The notes: generated from the sequence alone by a model not told the origin. DNA of 64,000 nt from Pseudomonas guineae (GCF_900113745.1 NZ_FOQL01000002.1:248001-312000), one strand, 5' to 3'. Positions 8,722-20,162 are shown, numbered from the stretch's first letter. A program made the numbers and translations.

Positions 8722-9552
8722 ATGGATCTTTGGGTTGCTGTTCAGGCACTGATTCTGGGCATTGTTGAAGGCATTACCGAGTTTTTGCCAATTTCCAGCA
8801 CCGGACACCAGATCATCGTGGCCGACCTGATCGGCTTTGGTGGTGATCGGGCGATGGCTTTCAATATCATCATCCAATTGGGGGCGATTCTTGCGGTGGT
8901 GTGGGAGTACCGGCGCAAAACTCTCGAGATTGTTGTGGGCTTGCCGAAAGAGCCTCAAGCGCAACGCTTTACAGCCAATCTATTGATCGCTTTTCTACCG
9001 GCTGTGGCGCTGGGCGTTTTGTTTGCCGACCTGATCCACCACTATCTATTCAACCCGATTACTGTTGCCCTGGCACTGGTGGTAGGTGGGGTGATCATGC
9101 TCTGGGCCGAGCGCCGCCAACACCTGGTGCACGCCGAGAGTGTGGATGAGATGACCTGGCAAGATGCGCTGAAGATCGGTTTCGCCCAGTGTTTGGCGAT
9201 GATTCCGGGCACTTCGCGTTCGGGCGCAACCATTATCGGCGGCCTGTTGTTCGGCCTGTCGCGCAAGGCGGCGACCGAGTTTTCCTTTTTCCTCGCCATG
9301 CCGACCATGGTGGGTGCGGCAGTGTATTCCGGCTACAAGTACCGTGAGGTGTTTCAGCTCTCCGACTTGCCGGTGTTTGCCATTGGTTTTGTCACCTCGT
9401 TTATCTTCGCCATGATTGCGGTGCGGGCACTGCTCAAGTTTATTGGCAACCACAGCTACGCGGCCTTTGCCTGGTACCGCATCGGTTTCGGGTTGCTGAT
9501 TTTGGCCACTTGGCAATTGCAGTGGATCGATTGGAGCACTGTGCAAGGCTGA
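8722..9552 (+). CDS. uppP: Undecaprenyl-diphosphatase UppP (BacA)
   Basis: A 276-residue polytopic inner-membrane enzyme that dephosphorylates undecaprenyl pyrophosphate to recycle the lipid carrier of peptidoglycan and O-antigen synthesis; it also gives bacitracin resistance. Both family signatures are present: [14 protein letters not shown] at 16-29 with Glu16 and Glu20, and [11 protein letters not shown] at 161-171 with the catalytic Arg166. About eight hydrophobic segments follow the known topology. The ATG at 8722 is preferred over a GTG at 8716 because TAGGAG (8711-8716) would overlap the GTG but is correctly spaced for the ATG. A hairpin after the stop (9581-9606) probably ends its transcript. 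Confidence 0.96.
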   Translation: MDLWVAVQALILGIVEGITEFLPISSTGHQIIVADLIGFGGDRAMAFNIIIQLGAILAVVWEYRRKTLEIVVGLPKEPQAQRFTANLLIAFLPAVALGVLFADLIHHYLFNPITVALALVVGGVIMLWAERRQHLVHAESVDEMTWQDALKIGFAQCLAMIPGTSRSGATIIGGLLFGLSRKAATEFSFFLAMPTMVGAAVYSGYKYREVFQLSDLPVFAIGFVTSFIFAMIAVRALLKFIGNHSYAAFAWYRIGFGLLILATWQLQWIDWSTVQG

Positions 9553-9580
9553 TCACTGCAAGCGTATTCGGCGGGTGAAT

Positions 9581-9606
9581 AAAGGCGCATCTTCGGTTGC
9601 GCCTTT
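9581..9606 (+). terminator. Intrinsic terminator after uppP
   Basis: AAAGGCGCA, an 8-base loop containing TTCGG, then TGCGCCTTT. It lies 28 bases after the uppP stop and before the alpha/beta-hydrolase start. Confidence 0.85.
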
Positions 9607-9637
9607 GTCATAGTGGCCGTAGATAACGGAGGCGAAT

Positions 9638-10609
9638 ATGGATCAGCTTGAGCATCAGATACTCGAGGTCAACGGTATCGACCTGAGCCTTTACAGTGCG
9701 GGCCCTAAAATGGGCCGAGCACTCTGGCTGTTGCACGGTTTCCCTGAGTGTTGGCATTCTTGGCGACAGCAGATTGCGCCTTTGGCGGCTGCTGGTTATC
9801 GCGTGCTCATCCCAGAAATGCGTGGCTATGGCCAGAGCAGCGCTCCGCGCGATCCGGCCGCCTATGACGTGCTGACGATCTGCGCCGACATCCAGGCCGC
9901 CATGGATCAACTCGGCCAGCATCAGGTGTGTGTTGTAGGTCACGATTGGGGCGCGCCAATTGCCTGGCACCTGGCCTTGCTTGAGCCTGCGCGAGTCAAC
10001 GCTGTGGTCGGCATGGCCGTGCCCTTCGGCGGTCGGCCGAAGCAGCCGGCCACCGACATCATGCGCCAGCTGTATGCCGAGCGTTTTCATTACATCCTGC
10101 ACTTCCAAGAGCCTGGCGTAGCTGAGGCGGAAATGGATGCCGACATACCGCGCACCCTGCGCATGATGATGTACAACACCTCTGCCGCCGCGCCTAAAGA
10201 TCACTTCCTGCAGGAAAAACCCGCAGGGGCAGGGCTGTTTGATGGCATGCACGATCCCGGTACATTACCGGTTTGGTGTGACGCCGCTGCCTTTACCGAA
10301 TACCTACACACCTTCAAAGATCGCGGCTTCTATGGTGCAGTCAACTGGTACCGTAATTTTGAGCGCAACTGGCAGCGTACTGAGACGCTGGCTGATCGAC
10401 AGATCGAACAGCCAGCGCTGTTTTTGCTAGGTGATAGGGACCCAGTAGGCACGCTCGAAGCCTACACCCTCAAACAGATGCCCAAACGCATCGCACAACT
10501 TGAGCAGCACGTTCTAAAAGATTGCGGCCACTGGATTCAGAACGAGCAGGCTGAGCAGGTCAATCAGCGTCTGCTGGACTTCCTTGCGCGACACTATGTG
10601 GCTACTTGA
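9638..10609 (+). CDS. Alpha/beta hydrolase, epoxide-hydrolase-like
   Basis: A 323-residue alpha/beta hydrolase. The oxyanion loop HGFPE follows the second strand, the nucleophile elbow is GHDWGA with Asp as nucleophile (about residue 104), and the catalytic His lies in DCGHWIQNE near the C-terminus. An Asp nucleophile with HGFPE is typical of soluble epoxide hydrolases, and the two lid tyrosines that polarise the epoxide can be proposed in FHYILHFQ and NWYRNF. Haloacetate or haloalkane dehalogenases share the Asp nucleophile and cannot be fully excluded. No signal peptide. The start follows AACGGAGGCGAAT. It stands alone between two terminators, so the neighbourhood gives no substrate clue. 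Confidence 0.9.
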   Translation: MDQLEHQILEVNGIDLSLYSAGPKMGRALWLLHGFPECWHSWRQQIAPLAAAGYRVLIPEMRGYGQSSAPRDPAAYDVLTICADIQAAMDQLGQHQVCVVGHDWGAPIAWHLALLEPARVNAVVGMAVPFGGRPKQPATDIMRQLYAERFHYILHFQEPGVAEAEMDADIPRTLRMMMYNTSAAAPKDHFLQEKPAGAGLFDGMHDPGTLPVWCDAAAFTEYLHTFKDRGFYGAVNWYRNFERNWQRTETLADRQIEQPALFLLGDRDPVGTLEAYTLKQMPKRIAQLEQHVLKDCGHWIQNEQAEQVNQRLLDFLARHYVAT

Positions 10610-10684
10610 GTCCTTCCGAAGGCTTGCCAGCCACGTCCGTGAAAAACGTCCGCTGCCGGATAACGAGGCAATACCCGCTTCCAC

Positions 10685-10716
10685 AAAAAAGCCCGCTCAA
10701 TGAGCGGGCTTTTTTA
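10685..10716. terminator. Bidirectional terminator between hydrolase and ABC-F genes
   Basis: AAAAAAGCCCGCTC, a 3-base loop, GAGCGGGCTTTTTT. Symmetric A and T tracts serve the two convergent genes. Confidence 0.94.
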
Positions 10717-10734
10717 CACCGCCTGGACGTCGGT

Positions 10735-12321
10735 TTAAACGATCACGCCCTGACTACGCAGGTAGTCGTCGTAAGTACCGCTGAAGTCGGTAATACCGTT
10801 GGCTGACAGCTCGATGATGCGCGTGGCCAAGGAGCCCACAAACTCACGGTCGTGGCTGACGAAAATCAATGTGCCTGGGTAGTTTTCCAGCGCCAGGTTC
10901 AGTGCCTCGATGGATTCCATGTCCAAGTGGTTGGTCGGTTCGTCCATGATCAGCACGTTGGGCTTTTGCAGGATCAGCTTGCCGAACAACATGCGGCCTT
11001 GCTCACCACCAGAGATGACCTTCACCGACTTGAGGATGTCATCGTTGCTGAACAGCATGCGGCCCAGCGTGCCACGGATCATCTGCTCGCCGGTGGTCCA
11101 CTGGCCCATCCAATCGAACAGGGTGTCGTCGCGCTCGAAGTCGTGAGCGTGATCCTGGGCGTAGTAGCCCAGCTCGGCGCTGTCGGTCCATTTCACGCTA
11201 CCGGCATCCGGGGTTAGTTCGCCGACCAAGGTGCGCAGCAGAGTGGTTTTACCGATACCGTTCGGGCCGATGATCGCTACGCGCTCGCCGGCTTCAACCT
11301 GGAAGCTGAAGTTTTTGAACAGTGCTTTGCCGTCGAAGCCCTTGGCCATTTTGTCGATCATCACAGCCTGGCGGTGCAGCTTTTTGTTTTGTTCGAAACG
11401 AATGAACGGGCTGACGCGGCTAGATGGCTTGACCTCAGCCAGTTGGATCTTGTCGATCTGCTTAGCGCGCGAGGAAGCCTGCTTGGATTTCGAGGCGTTG
11501 GCTGAGAAACGGCTAACGAAGCTTTGCAGCTCGTTGATCTGCGCTTTCTTCTTGGCGTTATCGGACAGCAACTGCTCGCGCGACTGGGTCGCTGCGGTCA
11601 TGTACTCATCGTAGTTGCCGGGGAACAGACGCAGCTCGCCGTAATCTAGGTCAGCCATGTGGGTGCACACGCTGTTGAGGAAGTGACGGTCGTGAGAAAT
11701 GATGATCATGGTGCTGTTGCGCTGGGTGAGGATGTTTTCCAGCCAGCGGATGGTGTTGATGTCCAAGTGGTTGGTTGGTTCGTCCAACAGCAACACTTCT
11801 GGGTCGGAGAACAGCGCCTGCGCCAGCAAAACGCGTAGCTTCCAGCCCGGCGCGACTTCGCTCATCGGGCCGAAATGTTGTTCCAGCGGGATACCCAGCC
11901 CCAGCAGCAATTCACCGGCACGGGACTCGGCGGTGTAGCCGTCCATTTCAGCGAACTCACCTTCAAGTTCGCCGACCTTCATGCCGTCTTCTTCGCTCAT
12001 TTCGGCCAGCGAATAGATGCGATCACGCTCTGCTTTAATCTTCCACAGCTCTTCGTGGCCCATGATCACGGTGTCGATCACGCTAAATTCTTCGTAGGCG
12101 AACTGATCCTGACGCAACTTACCCAAGCGTACGTTCGGCTCCAGCATCACCTGGCCACCGGATGACTCCAGATCATCACCGAGAATTTTCATAAAGGTCG
12201 ACTTGCCGCAGCCGTTGGCCCCGATCAGGCCGTAACGGTTGCCGCCACCAAACTTGACGGAAACGTTCTCGAACAGCGGCTTGGCGCCGAATTGCATGGT
12301 GATGTTTGCGGTGGAGATCAC
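10735..12321 (-). CDS. ybiT: ABC-F ATPase, YbiT type
   Basis: A 528-residue duplicated ABC ATPase without membrane segments, the ABC-F class that acts on ribosomes. First nucleotide domain: Walker [10 protein letters not shown], signature region [18 protein letters not shown], Walker [13 protein letters not shown]. Interdomain linker (P-site tRNA-interaction motif) with Lys/Arg/Ser-rich helices [11 protein letters not shown]. Second domain: Walker [10 protein letters not shown], signature [11 protein letters not shown], Walker [13 protein letters not shown]. The first signature is degenerate (APGW rather than SGGQ), which is usual for YbiT, so I do not call it a defect. The start is a GTG at 12321, matching the family N-terminus [12 protein letters not shown]. 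It probably modulates translation elongation on particular nascent chains; it is not a transporter. Monocistronic, ending at the 10685-10716 hairpin. Confidence 0.94.
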   Translation of the reverse strand: MISTANITMQFGAKPLFENVSVKFGGGNRYGLIGANGCGKSTFMKILGDDLESSGGQVMLEPNVRLGKLRQDQFAYEEFSVIDTVIMGHEELWKIKAERDRIYSLAEMSEEDGMKVGELEGEFAEMDGYTAESRAGELLLGLGIPLEQHFGPMSEVAPGWKLRVLLAQALFSDPEVLLLDEPTNHLDINTIRWLENILTQRNSTMIIISHDRHFLNSVCTHMADLDYGELRLFPGNYDEYMTAATQSREQLLSDNAKKKAQINELQSFVSRFSANASKSKQASSRAKQIDKIQLAEVKPSSRVSPFIRFEQNKKLHRQAVMIDKMAKGFDGKALFKNFSFQVEAGERVAIIGPNGIGKTTLLRTLVGELTPDAGSVKWTDSAELGYYAQDHAHDFERDDTLFDWMGQWTTGEQMIRGTLGRMLFSNDDILKSVKVISGGEQGRMLFGKLILQKPNVLIMDEPTNHLDMESIEALNLALENYPGTLIFVSHDREFVGSLATRIIELSANGITDFSGTYDDYLRSQGVIV

Positions 12322-12452
12322 GAATCTTGGTCCAAGGTTGAGCGGGCGCAGGGGCGCGAAAGGGGCGCGATTGTAGCGGGTTATGGCGACAAAAGGCAGC
12401 GGATGGGATAGGCGGCTTTGTTGAGGCGTTGCGATTGCACGTTATGTGGCAA

Positions 12453-12800
12453 TTAAAGCAACAGACCTAACTTCAGGCGTTTGGGCAACTTAGTCACTAC
12501 TAATTGATGCGAGCGCGTGAGCAGCTCTCGCAGTTCGCTATCGCTCAGCGGGTAAGGGGCGCTCATGCTGACCCAGCGGGCGCGCGCCAGATAAGGCGCA
12601 GGACGGATACCGGGGCGGTCGCAGAAGCTGAGAAACAAATCGTGATCGACTTTGAAGGCCAGACCGTCACGACCACTCAGGTTAAACAGGGCGAACATCT
12701 TGCTCTCGGCCAATGAGAACACCCGCACGCCGCCCCATTTGATGTCTTCGCGGGCGCCGGGCAGGCTTAGGCAAAAAGTCGCGACCTGCTCTGGCGTCAT
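12453..12800 (-). CDS. YjbR/MmcQ family protein
   Basis: A 115-residue MmcQ/YjbR-type protein, a CyaY-like fold often described as DNA-binding. Recognisable features: MTPEQVATFCLSLPGA at the N-terminus, KWGGVRVFSLAESKMFAL with the typical aromatic strand, FKVDHDLFLSFCDRPGIRPAPYLARARWV, and a C-terminal helix ELLTRSHQLVVTKLPKRLK. Its start codon is 3 bases after the stop of ppiC, so the two genes form a coupled pair. Molecular function is not established for the family; the pairing with a prolyl isomerase is probably an operon convenience. Confidence 0.88.
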   Translation of the reverse strand: MTPEQVATFCLSLPGAREDIKWGGVRVFSLAESKMFALFNLSGRDGLAFKVDHDLFLSFCDRPGIRPAPYLARARWVSMSAPYPLSDSELRELLTRSHQLVVTKLPKRLKLGLLL

Positions 12801-12803
12801 GGC

Positions 12804-13082
12804 TTACTCCCGGTAGAAAACCTGTACCAGATGATAGCCAAACTGGCTTTTCACCGGACCGTGTACTTCGCGCACCGGTTTTTTGAAAATCACCTGGTCG
12901 ATAGCACGCACCATCTGCCCTGGGCGCACTTCACCCAGGTCACCGCCTTTCTTTCCGGACGGGCAGGTGGAGTGTTTACGGGCCAGCACATCAAATGCTT
13001 CGCCGGCGGCAATGCGCTTTTTCAGTGCGCAAGCTTCTGCTTCGGTTTTCACCAGAATGTGGCGGGCCATTGCCTTTGCCAT
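12804..13082 (-). CDS. ppiC: Parvulin-type peptidyl-prolyl isomerase PpiC
   Basis: A 92-residue single-domain parvulin that catalyses cis/trans isomerisation of X-Pro bonds. The core motifs ARHILVKTEAEA, FDVLARKHSTCPSGKKGGDLGEV and VHGPVKSQFGYHLVQV are all present, including the paired His and the Gly-Gly-Asp-Leu-Gly loop. No signal peptide, hence cytoplasmic like E. coli PpiC (93 residues). GAGGAG 6-7 bases before the ATG at 13082 fixes the start. First gene of a two-gene operon with the YjbR gene. In P. aeruginosa a ppiC copy likewise stands next to acetoacetyl-CoA synthetase; here the PilT/PilU gene is between them. Confidence 0.95.
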   Translation of the reverse strand: MAKAMARHILVKTEAEACALKKRIAAGEAFDVLARKHSTCPSGKKGGDLGEVRPGQMVRAIDQVIFKKPVREVHGPVKSQFGYHLVQVFYRE

Positions 13083-13224
13083 GACGGGCTCCTCGTTTTT
13101 TAAGGCGTGTATTGTGCCAGTATTTCAATTGCTTAGCGCTTGAGCCGGGCGCGCGTCGGTTTTCTTCTAGGTGCGCTTCGATCTTGGCCTAAGGTAATCA
13201 ATCCAACCTGCGGAATAAGTCGTT

Positions 13225-14442
13225 ATGGACCTCAATGCCATGCTCAAAGTCCTGTCCAGCCAGGACGGGTCGGATCTTTACCTTTCAACCGGAGCGCCGC
13301 CCTGCGCTAAGTTCAATGGCGTCCTGAAGGCGCTTAGTGCCGAGTCACTGAAAGCCGGCGAGGTGGCGGCAATCGCCGACGCGGTGATGGATGTCGCGCA
13401 GCGCGAGGAGTTTGAGCGTGAGTTAGAGATGAACCTAGCCATCTCGATTGCTGGTGTTGGGCGTTTTCGTATCAACATCTTTAAGCAGCGCAATGAAGTG
13501 TCGATCGTCGCGCGCAATATCAAGCTGGATATTCCTAGGTTCGAAGATCTTAAACTACCAGAAGTACTGCTCAAGACGGTGATGGAGAAGCGCGGTCTGG
13601 TGCTCTTCGTTGGCGGTACTGGCTCGGGTAAATCGACCTCCCTGGCAGCCTTGATTGACTACCGCAACCGCAACAGCGGCGGCCATATCATCACCATCGA
13701 AGACCCAGTGGAGTATGTGCATAAGCACAAAAAATCGATCATCAACCAGCGTGAAGTGGGTGTTGATACCCGCAGTTTTCACGCCGCGCTGAAGAATACC
13801 CTGCGCCAGGCGCCGGATGTGATCTTGATCGGCGAAATCCGTGACCGCGAGACCATGGAGCATGCTCTAGCGTTTGCCGATACTGGACACCTGGCGATCT
13901 CCACGCTGCACGCCAACAACGCTAACCAGGCATTGGACCGCATCATCAACTTCTTTCCGGAGGACCGTCGACCGCAGCTGCTTAATGACTTAGGCAATAA
14001 CCTCAAGGCGTTCGTTTCGCAGCGGTTGGTCAAGACTGTCGACGGCAAGCGCCGGGCGGCGGTTGAAGTGCTGCTAGGCACGCCGACCATTCGTGACCTG
14101 ATCAAGCGCAACGAGTTTTCCGAGATCAAAGAGATCATGGAGAAATCGAAGAACCTCGGCATGCAGACCTTCGATCAGGCACTGATCGATCTGGTTAATG
14201 AAGGTTCGATCGATGAAGAGGAAGCCGTGAAGAATGCTGACTCGGCGAATAACGTACGCCTCAAGCTCAAGCTTTACCGTGAGACCCCAAGCGCACCGGC
14301 CGCCGTCGCAGCGCCAGCTCCGGTTGCCGCTGCAGCGCGGCCAGTCACACCCGCACCGGCGGGCGAGTGGGGGCTTGAGTTAAAGCTGGAGGATATTGAA
14401 ATCGACCTGCCGCCCGAAGATCCGGGTCGCCAGGGGATTTAG
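13225..14442 (+). CDS. PilT/PilU family type IV pilus ATPase (orphan)
   Basis: A 405-residue hexameric secretion ATPase of the PilT/PilU family, which powers retraction of type IV pili at the inner face of the membrane. N-terminal PAS-like domain, then Walker A GGTGSGKST (130-138), Asp box TIEDPVEYVH, Walker B DVILIGEIRD, and His box STLHANNA. It reads more like PilU than PilT (KRNEFSEIKEIMEKS near the C-terminus). It carries an added tail from about residue 353: an Ala/Pro linker followed by an acidic end ELKLEDIEIDLPPEDP. No other pilus gene is nearby, so it may be an accessory or third retraction motor acting on a pilus encoded elsewhere. Ribosome site before the ATG is weak. Confidence 0.9.
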   Translation: MDLNAMLKVLSSQDGSDLYLSTGAPPCAKFNGVLKALSAESLKAGEVAAIADAVMDVAQREEFERELEMNLAISIAGVGRFRINIFKQRNEVSIVARNIKLDIPRFEDLKLPEVLLKTVMEKRGLVLFVGGTGSGKSTSLAALIDYRNRNSGGHIITIEDPVEYVHKHKKSIINQREVGVDTRSFHAALKNTLRQAPDVILIGEIRDRETMEHALAFADTGHLAISTLHANNANQALDRIINFFPEDRRPQLLNDLGNNLKAFVSQRLVKTVDGKRRAAVEVLLGTPTIRDLIKRNEFSEIKEIMEKSKNLGMQTFDQALIDLVNEGSIDEEEAVKNADSANNVRLKLKLYRETPSAPAAVAAPAPVAAAARPVTPAPAGEWGLELKLEDIEIDLPPEDPGRQGI

Positions 14443-14470
14443 CCCTGTTGCGGGTGAGTCTGGATCAGCC

Positions 14471-14507
14471 GCAGGGCTAGGCCTTTGCCTAACCCTGCGC
14501 ATTTTTG
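14471..14507 (+). terminator. Intrinsic terminator after the PilT/PilU gene
   Basis: GCAGGGCTAGGC and GCCTAACCCTGC form a 12-pair stem with one mismatch, followed by GCATTTTTG. The T tract is only on the plus side, so it mainly ends the PilT/PilU transcript. Confidence 0.85.
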
Positions 14508-14531
14508 TGGATGCAACAGCTGGCTGGTGCG

Positions 14532-16487
<1,956 letters not shown>

Positions 16488-16499
16488 CGGTTCATCCAA

Positions 16500-17846
16500 T
16501 CAGGCAAGAAAGTAGAAGCAGCCGGCAATCACCAGGCCAGAGTAAACCAGGGCAATCAGGCAATAGCCCATGATGTCGCGGGCACCGAGGCCGACGATGC
16601 CGAGTAAGGGCAGGGCCCAGAACGGCTGGATCATGTTGGTCCAGGCGTCGCCCCAGGCAATCGCCATGGCGGTCACCGCGGGTGCAACGCCCAGGGCCTG
16701 ACCCGCTGGCAGCATGATCGGCCCTTGTACGGCCCACTGCCCGCCGCCGGAGGGTACGAAGACGTTGACCACGCCCGCGCTGAGGAAGGCCAGCAGCGGG
16801 AAGCTGTCTGCAGACGAACCCTCGATAAACAGCTGGCTGATCTGCCCAGCCAGCGATATGCCGTCAGCATTAGCTCCGGTCATCATGCCCATAATCCCCG
16901 CGTAGAAGGGGAACAGCAGGACGATGCCGCCGATACCGCGCACGCTGATATCCACGGCGCGCATATAGCGCTCAGGCGAGCCATGCATGAGCAAACCGAG
17001 GAACAGAAAAATCCCGATGACGGTGTTGAGGTCGAGGGCAAAGCCTTTGCCCATGAAGTGCCCGACAAAATACACAGCGGCCATGGCCACCAGTGCCAGG
17101 CCAAGCAGGCGGCTGTCATCCAGGCGTTGCGCCGGTGTGTCGCGTGCCGGCAGTTCGCCTTCGGGTTCGGCGAGTAGCGCGGGATCGGCTGTTTTGCATT
17201 GTGCCGGGCTCGGGTGCATGGCGCGGTTGAGCAATGGCAGGCCGATCAGCAACAAGGCGATGATGCTCAGGTTCAGTGGGGTGAACAGGGTCATCTGGAT
17301 GCCAATGGCTTCGGTGATCACACCGCCGCTGATGCGGGCGACATCGGCGCCGCCGCCAGCCAGTGCCAGCGGGATCGAGCCCGACAGACCGCCATGCCAG
17401 ATCAGGAAACCAGTGTATGCCGAGGCCACCAGCAGCGGGTAATCGACGCCTTTGACCTGGCGTGCGAGGGCGCGGGCCATCACTGCACCAATGACCAGGC
17501 CAAAGCCCCAGTTGATCCAGCAGCCGAGCAAACTGATCAGGGTGATCATCACGATGGCCTGAGTCGGGCTGCGCGGAATGGCGGCCAGACGGTCAAGCAG
17601 GCGACGCAATGGCGGGGCGCTGGCCAGCGCATGGCCGGTAACAAACACCAAGGCCATTTGCATGGCGAACGCCAGCAGGGTCCAGAACCCGGCATTCCAG
17701 TGCTTGACCATGGTCGGCAGCCCCTGCTGGGTGCTGAACATCGCCAGCGCCAGCACGAACAGGCTGAGCAGGGCAGAGAACACGAATGGTGAAGGCAGGT
17801 AGCGCTGAACCAGCTGCACATTCCAGTGGGTAATTCGGGCGAACAT
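16500..17846 (-). CDS. atoE: AtoE-type short-chain fatty acid transporter
   Basis: A 448-residue polytopic inner-membrane protein of the AtoE/short-chain fatty acid transporter family, with around a dozen hydrophobic segments and the conserved GFGLVIGAVMARALARQ and VFVPSGGGQWAVQGPIMLPA stretches. The family is expected to take up acetoacetate, butyrate or similar acids. TAAAAAGGAAGTGCC gives a strong ribosome site for the ATG at 17846. It lies 49 bases after bdhA and 12 before aacS, so uptake and activation of acetoacetate are encoded together. The cytoplasmic loop around residue 215-240 is long and polar. Confidence 0.92.
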   Translation of the reverse strand: MFARITHWNVQLVQRYLPSPFVFSALLSLFVLALAMFSTQQGLPTMVKHWNAGFWTLLAFAMQMALVFVTGHALASAPPLRRLLDRLAAIPRSPTQAIVMITLISLLGCWINWGFGLVIGAVMARALARQVKGVDYPLLVASAYTGFLIWHGGLSGSIPLALAGGGADVARISGGVITEAIGIQMTLFTPLNLSIIALLLIGLPLLNRAMHPSPAQCKTADPALLAEPEGELPARDTPAQRLDDSRLLGLALVAMAAVYFVGHFMGKGFALDLNTVIGIFLFLGLLMHGSPERYMRAVDISVRGIGGIVLLFPFYAGIMGMMTGANADGISLAGQISQLFIEGSSADSFPLLAFLSAGVVNVFVPSGGGQWAVQGPIMLPAGQALGVAPAVTAMAIAWGDAWTNMIQPFWALPLLGIVGLGARDIMGYCLIALVYSGLVIAGCFYFLA

Positions 17847-17879
17847 GGCACTTCCTTTTTATTGTTGTGGGGTGAAAAT

Positions 17880-17903
17880 TTAGCGGGTTAGCGGGTTAGC
17901 GGG
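17880..17903. repeat. Triple tandem TTAGCGGG repeat at the bdhA stop
   Basis: Three consecutive copies of TTAGCGGG. Read on the minus strand each unit supplies TAA; the first is the bdhA stop codon, so the gene is followed by further TAA triplets at 8-base steps (different frames). It looks like a small slippage expansion. Confidence 0.8.
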
Positions 17904-18663
17904 CCAGCCAGCCTCCGTCCATGTTCCAGGCGGCGCCACGCACCTGAATAGCGGCATCGCTGCAGAGGAACAGGGCCAGCTCGCCGAGCTGTTCGGGGGT
18001 GACGAAATCCAGTGACGGCTGTTTCTCGCCCAGTAATTCCTCACGTGCGCGGGCGCTGTCACCATCGACGGTGCGGTCATCAATCTGTTTTTGCACCAAG
18101 GGCGTCAGCACCCAGCCGGGGCAGATGGCGTTGCAGGTGATACCGGTGGTGGCCGTTTCCAGCGCCACGCTTTTAGTCAGGCCAATCAAACCGTGCTTGG
18201 CGGCCACATAAGCGCTCTTGCCGGCTGAGGCAGCCAGGCCGTGAGCTGAGGCGATATTGATAATTCGTCCCCAGTTACGTGCACGCATGCTCGGCATGGC
18301 CAGACGGGTGGTGTGGAAAGCGGCGCTGAGGTTGATTGCGATGATTGCGTCCCAGCGTTCTACCGGGAAGTCTTCAACCGGCGCCACATGCTGGATGCCG
18401 GCGTTATTGACGAGGATGTCCACGCCGGCAAAGGTGCTGGCGGCGAAATGCATCAGTGCCTCGATTTCCTCAGGCTTGCTCATGTCCGCCGGGTGATGCT
18501 CGGCCCGCACGCCATGGGCGCGTACCGCCGCGACGGCAGTGTCGCTGTCGCCAAAACCGTTGAGCACTAAGTCAGCGCCGGCTTCAGCCAACTTCAGGGC
18601 GATACCTAAACCGATACCGCTGGTGGATCCAGTGACCAAAGCCACTTTACCTTGCAGATTCAT
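17896..18663 (-). CDS. bdhA: 3-hydroxybutyrate dehydrogenase
   Basis: A 255-residue classical short-chain dehydrogenase oxidising (R)-3-hydroxybutyrate to acetoacetate with NAD. Cofactor loop TGSTSGIGLGIA (11-22), NNAG at 86-89, catalytic tetrad Asn111, Ser139, Tyr152 and Lys156 (YVAAK), and the family-specific C-terminus WNMDGGW. Acidic residue after strand two is replaced by GFGD, as in other bacterial 3-HB dehydrogenases. AGGAG before the ATG at 18663. Second gene of the operon, directly behind the hydroxybutyrate permease gene. The three tandem TTAGCGGG units at its stop are the only oddity. Confidence 0.95.
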   Translation of the reverse strand: MNLQGKVALVTGSTSGIGLGIALKLAEAGADLVLNGFGDSDTAVAAVRAHGVRAEHHPADMSKPEEIEALMHFAASTFAGVDILVNNAGIQHVAPVEDFPVERWDAIIAINLSAAFHTTRLAMPSMRARNWGRIINIASAHGLAASAGKSAYVAAKHGLIGLTKSVALETATTGITCNAICPGWVLTPLVQKQIDDRTVDGDSARAREELLGEKQPSLDFVTPEQLGELALFLCSDAAIQVRGAAWNMDGGWLAR

Positions 18664-18687
18664 GGGTGTTCTCCTGCGTTGTTGAGG

Positions 18688-20079
18688 TCAGACAATGCCG
18701 GTGGCATAGAAGGTAGCGATCACCACAAACACCGCCAGGGTTTTGATCAGGGTAATGCCGAAAATGTCTTTGTAGGCCTCGCGGTGGGTCAGACCGGTAA
18801 CCGCCAGCAAGGTAATCACTGCGCCGTTGTGCGGCAGAGTATCCATACCGCCACTGGCCATTGAGGCCACTCGGTGCAGCACTTCGAGCGGAATGTTGGC
18901 GGCATTGGCGGCCGCGATAAAGGTCTCGGACATTGCGGCCAGCGCAATACTCATGCCACCCGATGCCGAGCCGGTGATGCCGGCCAGCAAGGTGACGGTG
19001 ATGGCCTCGTTAACCAGCGGATTGGGAATGTTCTTCAGCGCATCGGACAGCACCAAAAAGCCTGGCAGTGAGGCGATCACCGCACCGAAGCCGTACTCCG
19101 ATGCGGTGTTCATCGACGCCAACAGCGCCCCACCAACGGCGGTTTTGGTGCCTTCAGCGAGTTTATTGCGAATAACTCGGAAGGCGCAGATCAGTACGAA
19201 CATAATACCCAGCAGCAGTGCCGCCTGTACTGCCCAGATGCCGGTCAGCTTGGCCACTTCGCTTTGCACCGGCGCGGCCATGCCGGCCAGCTGCAGGCTA
19301 TGTGTCTCGCCATAAACCAGGGGGATCCAGCGCGTTAGTAGCAGATTGGCAATGCCTACCAAAACTAGGGGTGCGAGTGCCAACCAAGGGTTGGGCAGGG
19401 AAATGTCTTCCGGGGTTTCCGGTTCATTGCGCAGCTCTGTGCCGTAGCCTTCATCCTTGTGCTTGGCTTTGCGCAGTTGGCGATGCAGATAAAGCATGCC
19501 AGCGCTGAACACAAAGATACTGCCGATCAGCCCCAGCCAAGGCGCGGCCCATGAGGTGGTGCCGAAGAACGCGGTGGGGATGATGTTCTGGATCTGCGGC
19601 GTGCCGGGCAGGGCGTCCATGGTGAAGCTGAACGCACCGAGGGCAATAGTCGCCGGGATCAGGCGCTTGGGGATGTTGCTCTGGCGGAACATCTCGGCAG
19701 CAAAGGGGTAGACGGCGAACACCACCACGAACAGCGAAACCCCGCCGTAGGTAAGCAAGGCGCAGACCAACACGATGACCAGCATTGCTTGGTTTGAGCC
19801 GAACAAGCGGATAGCGGCGGCGACAATAGAGCGCGAGAAGCCGGATAGCTCAATCAGCTTGCCGAACACCGCACCGAGCAAAAACACTGGGAAGTACAGT
19901 TTGATAAAGCCGACCATCTTTTCCATGAACACGCCTGTGAAGGCGGGTGCCACAGCGGATGGATCGGTGAGCAGAACGGCGCCAAGGGCCGCGATGGGGG
20001 CGAACAGAATGACGCTGTAGCCGCGATAGGCGGCGAGCATCAGCAAGGCAAGTGCCGCGAGGGCAATGATTACGCTCAT
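18688..20079 (-). CDS. GntP-family permease, probable 3-hydroxybutyrate transporter
   Basis: A 463-residue GntP-family inner-membrane permease with about 12 to 14 hydrophobic segments. Family features: N-terminal LAAYRGYSVILFAPIAALGAVLL, central FSFTMDALPGTPQIQNIIPT, and C-terminal GSASGGMSIALAAMSETFI and ASGGMDTLPHNGAVITLL. GntP members transport gluconate-like acids; its place as first gene before bdhA and the match to P. aeruginosa PA2004 gene order point to 3-hydroxybutyrate. AGGAG is 8 bases before the ATG. The 249-base leader upstream holds a sigma-54 promoter and clustered half-sites, so this gene heads the regulated operon. Confidence 0.9.
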   Translation of the reverse strand: MSVIIALAALALLMLAAYRGYSVILFAPIAALGAVLLTDPSAVAPAFTGVFMEKMVGFIKLYFPVFLLGAVFGKLIELSGFSRSIVAAAIRLFGSNQAMLVIVLVCALLTYGGVSLFVVVFAVYPFAAEMFRQSNIPKRLIPATIALGAFSFTMDALPGTPQIQNIIPTAFFGTTSWAAPWLGLIGSIFVFSAGMLYLHRQLRKAKHKDEGYGTELRNEPETPEDISLPNPWLALAPLVLVGIANLLLTRWIPLVYGETHSLQLAGMAAPVQSEVAKLTGIWAVQAALLLGIMFVLICAFRVIRNKLAEGTKTAVGGALLASMNTASEYGFGAVIASLPGFLVLSDALKNIPNPLVNEAITVTLLAGITGSASGGMSIALAAMSETFIAAANAANIPLEVLHRVASMASGGMDTLPHNGAVITLLAVTGLTHREAYKDIFGITLIKTLAVFVVIATFYATGIV

Positions 20080-20162
20080 GGAGCAATCTCCTGGTTTCGC
20101 GTGCGGCGTACCGGCAGCGATAATTGTTTTTGTAAGCGACGGAGAGGCCGCGAGAGAGCAAT

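Noticed and set aside
10735..12321. Degenerate first ABC signature (APGW) as a possible inactivated domain
   Set aside because: This substitution is characteristic of YbiT-type ABC-F proteins, so it is not a mutation.
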